Source: Thermodesulfovibrionales bacterium (GTDB taxonomy: Bacteria; Nitrospirota; Thermodesulfovibrionia; Thermodesulfovibrionales; SM23-35). From it: 34,358 nt of DNA. Numbering within the stretch: the first letter of the stretch is position 1; each line of letters opens with the position of its first letter. The position numbers were made by a program, and so were the translations under genes. This document shows positions 30,372 through 34,358 of the stretch, piece after piece. Under the pieces are notes generated by a model. That model saw nothing but the letters and a program-made list of their open reading frames with translations, made no database searches and had not been told where the DNA came from. The DNA lies in the NCBI GenBank assembly GCA_030019415.1, contig JASEEX010000021.1, forward strand, positions 1 to 34,358. The letters are read 5' to 3'.

Positions 30372-31109
30372 ATGAAAAGCGACATGAAGAGCAAAATGAC
30401 GGATTCGGCACTTTTCGAAAATATAAAAACTATATACAGGCAGATTTCCCATGCTGCAATGGGAGCGGGGAGAGAACCCGGGGATGTAAAGCTCATTGCT
30501 ATCACGAAGACTGTAGATGCAAGGAGGATAAAAGAGGCGATAGATTGGGGGCTTAGGATATTTGGAGAGAGCAGGGTTCAGGAAGCAAAGGTTAAGATTG
30601 AAGAGTTTTCAAGACTATCGACTATCGACTACCGACTACCGACTATTTCGTGGCATCTCGTAGGACATCTCCAGAAGAACAAAGCAAAAACAGCAGTGCA
30701 GCTTTTTGACCTTATCCATTCCCTCGACTCCATAGAACTTGCAGAGGAGTTAGACAAACATGCCGAAAGGGCTGGAAAGTTCCAGAGGGTCTTGATACAG
30801 GTGAAACTCTCAGAAGAAGAGACAAAGCATGGTGTTCCGAAAGAAGGCCTTGCGGATTTAATTGAGGTTGTGGCAGAAATGAAAAATCTGAAGATCGAGG
30901 GACTAATGACTATACCCCCTTTTTTTGATGACCCTGAGATGGCAAAACCTTATTTTAGAGAGTTAAGGGAATTGAGGGATAATGCTGTGAAGTCAGGATA
31001 CGAGCTACCAGAACTTTCTATGGGAATGACTCATGATTTTGAGATAGCCATAGAAGAGGGTGCGACAATGGTAAGGATAGGGACGGCAATATTCGGAGAA
31101 AGGAAGTAA
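30372..31109 (+). CDS. YggS/PLPBP-family pyridoxal phosphate homeostasis protein
   Basis: 245 residues, fold-type III PLP protein without a known catalytic reaction; it buffers PLP and affects amino acid and keto acid balance. Conserved parts: KLIAITKTVDARRI with the PLP lysine, FGESRVQEAKVKI, WHLVGHLQKNK, IHSLDSIELAEEL, QVKLSEEETKHGV, GLMTIPPF and MGMTHDFEIAIEEGATMVRIGTAIFG. Starts at 30372, 30384 and 30396 are all possible; 30396 (MTDSALFENI) fits the family N-terminus, while 30372 follows the G-run of the repeat. A heptamer array inserts SRLSTIDYRLPTI just before the conserved WHLVGHLQ. YggS often accompanies division genes. Confidence 0.92.
   Translation: MKSDMKSKMTDSALFENIKTIYRQISHAAMGAGREPGDVKLIAITKTVDARRIKEAIDWGLRIFGESRVQEAKVKIEEFSRLSTIDYRLPTISWHLVGHLQKNKAKTAVQLFDLIHSLDSIELAEELDKHAERAGKFQRVLIQVKLSEEETKHGVPKEGLADLIEVVAEMKNLKIEGLMTIPPFFDDPEMAKPYFRELRELRDNAVKSGYELPELSMGMTHDFEIAIEEGATMVRIGTAIFGERK
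30613..30647. repeat. Heptamer array in yggS, 5 units of GACTATC type
   Basis: GACTATC, GACTATC, GACTACC, GACTACC, GACTATT. Outside the dcw cluster, in frame, directly before the conserved WHLVGHLQ segment. Confidence 0.93.
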
Positions 31110-31125
31110 AAATATTGACCCCACT

Positions 31126-31177
31126 TTGACAGTCTTTTATAAATGATATAGTATATATACGAAATATACAGTATATC
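31126..31177 (+). promoter_or_regulatory. Promoter and palindromic operator of the toxin-antitoxin pair
   Basis: -35 TTGACA at 31126-31131, with TATAGT (31147-31152, 15-bp spacer) or overlapping TATATA boxes as -10. An AT-rich inverted repeat, GATATAGTATAT (31145-31156) against ATATACAGTATATC (31164-31177), covers the -10 and start region. It is typical of operators bound by ribbon-helix-helix antitoxins, so autorepression is likely. Confidence 0.6.
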
Positions 31178-31189
31178 GGGGGTAAAGAA

Positions 31190-31438
31190 ATGGCAACTCA
31201 GATGATTATAAGGATAGACCCCAAGGTTAAGGACAGACTTAATAAACTTGCCAGAATAGAAGGTAAGACCACAAGCGAGATGATAAGAGAACTTATTGAA
31301 GACTATATAAAAGAGCGGGACATCAGTGTCTATATTGGCGATCTATGGAATAGAATCGGAGGGAAATTAAGAGCCAAGGGAATAAAGCCCAAGGATATAG
31401 ATAGGGCAATTAAGGCGGCAAGGAAAAAACAAGGATGA
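31190..31438 (+). CDS. Ribbon-helix-helix antitoxin
   Basis: 82 residues. N-terminal Arc/CopG-type ribbon-helix-helix (MIIRIDPKVKDRLNKLARIEGKTTSEMIRELIEDYI), followed by a C-terminal region that probably wraps around the toxin. Binds the operator upstream as a dimer and neutralises the PIN toxin encoded next, whose ATG overlaps this stop (ATGA). GGGGGT serves as ribosome site. Confidence 0.85.
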   Translation: MATQMIIRIDPKVKDRLNKLARIEGKTTSEMIRELIEDYIKERDISVYIGDLWNRIGGKLRAKGIKPKDIDRAIKAARKKQG

Positions 31439-31860
31439 GGGTTGTAGTTGACACAAATATCTTTGTGTCATCCTTTTTTGGTGGAAACCCTCGAAAAATC
31501 ATAGACCTTTGGAAAGACGGGAGAATGAGCCTTTGCCTGTCTAAAGATGTACTTGATGAATATATCGAGGTTTTACAGAAGATTGGCCTGCGCGATGAAG
31601 ACGAGCTTGAAGAACTTCTCTCTCTTTTTGCCAGAGGGTTTAACATACTTTTTACCTCAAAGACACTAAACTTAAGGGTAGTTAAAGATGACCCTGATGA
31701 TGACAAATTCATAGAATGTGCAGTGGCATTAAAAGCACAAGTTATTATAACGGGAGATAGGGCAATAGAAGATATAGGGGAGTATATGGGGATTAAGATA
31801 TTAACACCCCAACAGTTTTTGAAAACCTATAAGTTCTCTGAAGCAAATGAACAACAATGA
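31435..31860 (+). CDS. PIN-domain toxin (VapC-like ribonuclease)
   Basis: 141 residues of the PIN fold (COG1569-like). Acidic metal-binding residues are visible: Asp in VVVDTNIFVSS, Glu in LDEYIEVL, Asp in DDPDDDKFIECA and Asp in ITGDRAIEDI. These define a Mg-dependent RNase, usually cleaving tRNA or rRNA when free of antitoxin. Coupled to the ribbon-helix-helix gene by a 4-nt overlap. A mobile defence or stress module marking the edge of the accessory region. Confidence 0.88.
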   Translation: MRVVVDTNIFVSSFFGGNPRKIIDLWKDGRMSLCLSKDVLDEYIEVLQKIGLRDEDELEELLSLFARGFNILFTSKTLNLRVVKDDPDDDKFIECAVALKAQVIITGDRAIEDIGEYMGIKILTPQQFLKTYKFSEANEQQ

Positions 31861-32014
31861 GGGCGAGGGCATGGCTGAATATAGATTGATGATTCCAGAT
31901 TGGTCGGAGGAATAAAAATCAGGAGAGAGGGTTTTATAAAAAATAATGGAAACATTGGGGACAATAAAACTGCTACGACCATAGTAAAATAAGAGCAATT
32001 ATAGGAGAATAAAA

Positions 32015-33613
32015 ATGAAAACCACATTTGTCAACAAAACCACTGAATGTCCAATCTGTAAAGAAAATGTCCATGCCATACGTGAACACTTAAACCTTTC
32101 TCATACACAAAGAGATATAGAATCAGCAATTATATCTGACAAGAAAAAAGGTCTTTCAGATGTTGAAATAGGTGGAAAATACGGTATCACCTATCGCCAA
32201 TTAGAAAAAATAATCAGGAAGGCTACAGGAGTGAGTGTAAGTTTTATCAGACCAAAAAAGAAAATCAAGAATTTATTCCCAAAGGATTTTAAAGAGGAAA
32301 CCACTACTGTGTGGAGCTTTAAACAAAGAGGAAATTGGGCTACACATAGTGGAGAGTATAGAGGAAACTGGTCACCATATATCCCCAGAAATGTAATTTT
32401 AAAATATTCAAAACCTGGCGAACTTGTTTTGGATTATTTCTGCGGCGCAGGGACAACCGCTGTTGAGGCGAAGCTCTTGTGCAGAAGATGTATAGCTTTT
32501 GATATAAATGATAAGGCTATAGAATTGGCTAAAAAGAATGTTGATTTTGAAGTTCCAACTAAGGAACTATTACTCCAAAAAATATATGAACCCGAATTGT
32601 TTGTTAAGGATGCAAGAGATTTGTCTTTTTTGAGAAGTGATTCTATTGACCTTATTTGTGCCCATCCGCCTTATGCCAATATTATTCACTACACAGAACA
32701 TAACGAGGGAGATTTATCCTATCTTGATACTGAGCATTTCCTAAAAGAAATGAAGAAGGTTGCTAAGGAAAGTTATAGAGTTTTAAAACCAGGGAGGCAA
32801 TGTGCAATTCTTATTGGTGATATGAGAAGACACAGGCACGTAATACCGTTAGGTTTTGAATTAATAAATGTTTATCTAAATGCTGGTTTTAAGCTAAAAG
32901 AACTTGTTATCAAACGACAGCATAATTGCAAAACTACAGGTTTCTGGTATGCAAACAGCATCAAATTTAATTTCCTCTTATTGGCTCATGAATATCTGCC
33001 AATTTTTGAGAAGCCTAAACCACATGCTCTTTTAACTATAGGAGAGGAAATGTTGGATTATGGCGTGGTTGTGCCTACTTTAGAAAAACCATCAATAAGA
33101 AAGAGGATAGATGAACTTGAGACTACTACAGTATGGATATTGCCTGAGAAAGATTTTGAGAAACATTTAAATAAGAATGTAATTGAGAGATATTCAAAAG
33201 ATGGTTATTCAACTATAACTTTTTCCTTATCTTTTGAAAATAAAAAACACTCTTTAGAACATAAAGAAAAAAAGAAACAAGGATTGCTTTTTATAAAATC
33301 TCCATTTTTGGTTAATAATATTTCCCCTTCAAATATCGAGTTTTATCTAAAAGAAATAATAGATATTGTGGAGCGTAATTCTTTTTCAATATTTAAAGGT
33401 GGATTTATTGTAATTCAGACGAAAGATGTGAGAATAGGCAGGTATATAGAACCTCTTGCTAAAAGAATAGTAGATATGTTGACACTTGATAATTTATGGC
33501 TTAAGGAAATTGTTGTTGTTACTCAAGAAAAACAAAATTCTCGGGTTCAAAGTGTTGACGAACATTTGAATATAACCCATCAATATTTGCTTGTCTATGA
33601 GGTAAATAAATGA
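32015..33613 (+). CDS. Zinc-finger DNA methyltransferase with degenerate second half
   Basis: 532 residues. Residues 12-30 form a C-x2-C-x9-H-x4-H zinc finger, 47-70 a likely helix-turn-helix (LSDVEIGGKYGITYRQLEKII). The methyltransferase core has SAM motif I DYFCGAGTT (140-148), FDIND (162-166) and the catalytic motif in the variant form HPPY (217-220), in the order I then IV. It should methylate N6-adenine or N4-cytosine. Residues 369-532 appear to repeat the pattern of the first half: ETTTVW and NVIxxYSKxG recur at 369-374 and 388-397, as in 95-100 and 126-135, and the later strands (YLKEIIDIVERN, FIVIQTKDVR, LWLKEIVVV) parallel 242-300. Motifs I and IV are missing there. AGGAG ribosome site. 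AT-rich, probably acquired. Confidence 0.8.
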   Translation: MKTTFVNKTTECPICKENVHAIREHLNLSHTQRDIESAIISDKKKGLSDVEIGGKYGITYRQLEKIIRKATGVSVSFIRPKKKIKNLFPKDFKEETTTVWSFKQRGNWATHSGEYRGNWSPYIPRNVILKYSKPGELVLDYFCGAGTTAVEAKLLCRRCIAFDINDKAIELAKKNVDFEVPTKELLLQKIYEPELFVKDARDLSFLRSDSIDLICAHPPYANIIHYTEHNEGDLSYLDTEHFLKEMKKVAKESYRVLKPGRQCAILIGDMRRHRHVIPLGFELINVYLNAGFKLKELVIKRQHNCKTTGFWYANSIKFNFLLLAHEYLPIFEKPKPHALLTIGEEMLDYGVVVPTLEKPSIRKRIDELETTTVWILPEKDFEKHLNKNVIERYSKDGYSTITFSLSFENKKHSLEHKEKKKQGLLFIKSPFLVNNISPSNIEFYLKEIIDIVERNSFSIFKGGFIVIQTKDVRIGRYIEPLAKRIVDMLTLDNLWLKEIVVVTQEKQNSRVQSVDEHLNITHQYLLVYEVNK

Positions 33614-34179
33614 TCAGAATTGGAGATAAGTGGAGAGGGAAAATAATCCGAGAGGTTATAAACTTGTCAAATGGATGGATTGTTATTAAAACGGATAATA
33701 AAAAATCTACAAGAGATTTTAAAGTTAAAACAATAACCTCATTTAAACCCAGGCGCTCATTTACTCCAAAACATGCTCACTTCGCTATTGATTTTTACGG
33801 TAAGTTATGTGCAGATATATGGAAAACATTAAACTTGCTTAAGGCAATTGTTGAAGTCTGGTATGAAAAACCTATAGAGCGAGTGATAAAAAGATATAAA
33901 AATAAAACCACAGGCCTACCCGGTTATAACCTAGAATATATTCTATATGCGCTGAAATGGATTTTAGAGCAAGAGGATATTAATTTTAAGGGGCGCCCTG
34001 ATGAAAAACAAAAGGAATTGGACGATATTTGTAAAAAACAAAAAGTTAGACCTGTACCAGAAAGAAAGGGAAGTCAATTAGCAATTTCACTCTTGTGCGA
34101 CATATCAAATAGTACACATCCTGTAGATGCTCTTTTGAAGGCAAATTTAGATGTTAAACCACTGTTCCGTCTGAGATAA
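33610..34179 (+). CDS. Unknown protein coupled to the DNA methyltransferase
   Basis: 189 residues, start overlapping the methyltransferase stop by 4 nt (ATGA), so the two are translated together. The N-terminal 50 residues look beta-rich (WRGKIIREVINLSNGWIVIKTD); the rest is mainly helical and basic (WKTLNLLKAIVEVW, YILYALKWILEQEDINF). No signal peptide or membrane segment. I do not recognise the family and see no clear PD-(D/E)xK or HNH motif. Position suggests a restriction endonuclease, a specificity factor or a helper of the methyltransferase, but nothing in the sequence proves it. AT-rich like its neighbour. Confidence 0.7.
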   Translation: MIRIGDKWRGKIIREVINLSNGWIVIKTDNKKSTRDFKVKTITSFKPRRSFTPKHAHFAIDFYGKLCADIWKTLNLLKAIVEVWYEKPIERVIKRYKNKTTGLPGYNLEYILYALKWILEQEDINFKGRPDEKQKELDDICKKQKVRPVPERKGSQLAISLLCDISNSTHPVDALLKANLDVKPLFRLR

Positions 34180-34206
34180 ATTATTAGGACAGGGGCAGGA
34201 TATAAA

Positions 34207-34320
34207 ATGGATAAATTGGCATTAATGAAGAAACGATGGGAAAAAGCAAAATTGCCAGTTGTATTTTACCATACGACCTTTTTAGATATAATGGACCCAG
34301 AAAATCGGACAGCATGTTAA
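34207..34320 (+). CDS. Small ORF of 37 residues, unknown
   Basis: ATG at 34207 preceded by AGGA (34197-34200) at good spacing, ending in TAA at 34318. The sequence starts MDKLALMKKRWEKAKLP and includes VVFYHTTFLDIMD. Beyond the TAA the same frame stays open to the window edge and reads VTVEVKKEEVHE, which looks protein-like, so this may be a gene broken by a stop codon. Alternatively it is a short independent ORF before the next gene. Confidence 0.4.
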   Translation: MDKLALMKKRWEKAKLPVVFYHTTFLDIMDPENRTAC

Positions 34321-34351
34321 GTTACAGTTGAGGTCAAAAAAGAGGAGGTCC

Positions 34352-34358
34352 ATGAAGA
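34352..34358 (+). CDS. Start of a gene cut by the right edge
   Basis: ATGAAG at 34352, preceded by a strong AGAGGAGGTC ribosome site (34341-34350). Only two codons are visible; no function can be given. Confidence 0.5.

Noticed and set aside
31871-31915. 14-codon ORF (MAEYRLMIPDWSEE) between the PIN toxin and the methyltransferase
   Set aside because: The frame closes quickly, the spacing to the G-rich stretch upstream is too short for a good ribosome site, and I cannot link it to any family; a gene remnant is possible but unsupported.
1-34358. tRNA or rRNA genes
   Set aside because: I saw no tRNA-like cloverleaf or rRNA segment on either strand; small unusual RNAs cannot be ruled out by eye.

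Overview
The window is a bacterial chromosome segment of moderate GC. By eye the central part is mid-40s percent and the right end is clearly AT-richer. It is dominated by a complete division and cell wall (dcw) cluster, from mraZ to ftsZ (about 5.8 to 26.0 kb), on the + strand. An archaeal-type bifunctional FBP aldolase/phosphatase, a DHH-CBS-tRNA nucleotidyltransferase fusion, GAF-GGDEF signalling and a TIGR03960-like radical SAM protein suggest an uncultured, probably anaerobic Gram-negative lineage such as Nitrospirota (Thermodesulfovibrio-like) or a relative. That placement is inference; no rRNA or marker comparison was possible.

Layout. 1-3.6 kb: end of a diguanylate cyclase gene, then the tRNA nucleotidyltransferase fusion. 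3.6-5.5 kb, minus strand: FBP aldolase/phosphatase, an MTH1187-type thiamine-binding protein and HU. 5.5-26 kb: a strong promoter with MraZ boxes, then mraZ, rsmH, ftsL, ftsI, murE, an alpha/beta hydrolase, a membrane-anchored murF, ddl, mraY, dacA, murD, ftsW, murG, murC, murB, ftsQ, ftsA, ftsZ, with most starts overlapping the preceding stop. 26-31 kb: acetoin-utilisation/HDAC-type deacetylase, ADP-ribosylglycohydrolase (minus), radical SAM protein, YggS-type PLP protein. 31.1-31.9 kb: a ribbon-helix-helix/PIN toxin-antitoxin pair. 32-34.4 kb: AT-rich DNA with a zinc-finger DNA methyltransferase whose C-terminal half looks like a degenerate second methyltransferase fold, an unknown coupled partner, a 37-residue ORF and the first codons of another gene.

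The cluster supplies the cytoplasmic peptidoglycan pathway (MurB-F, Ddl; MurE carries the meso-DAP motif DNPR), the lipid steps (MraY, MurG), polymerisation and trimming (FtsW, FtsI, DacA) and the divisome core (FtsL, FtsQ, FtsA, FtsZ). The canonical murF position holds an AT-richer hydrolase-murF-ddl cassette with weak ribosome binding sites, which looks like a replacement.

The most striking feature is the repeat load. At least 15 arrays of 7-bp units, usually 5 units long, lie inside or exactly at the boundaries of murE, dacA, murD, ftsW, murG, murC, murB, ftsQ and yggS. They are translated into period-7 peptide inserts or form start and stop regions. A second family of palindromes, CCCCGTTAGAAA/TTTCTAACGGGG, occurs about seven times, including inside ftsL, ftsQ, the nucleotidyltransferase gene and probably ftsZ. 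Other hairpin elements sit in murE and murD. Essential genes here have repeatedly absorbed small repeats without losing frame.
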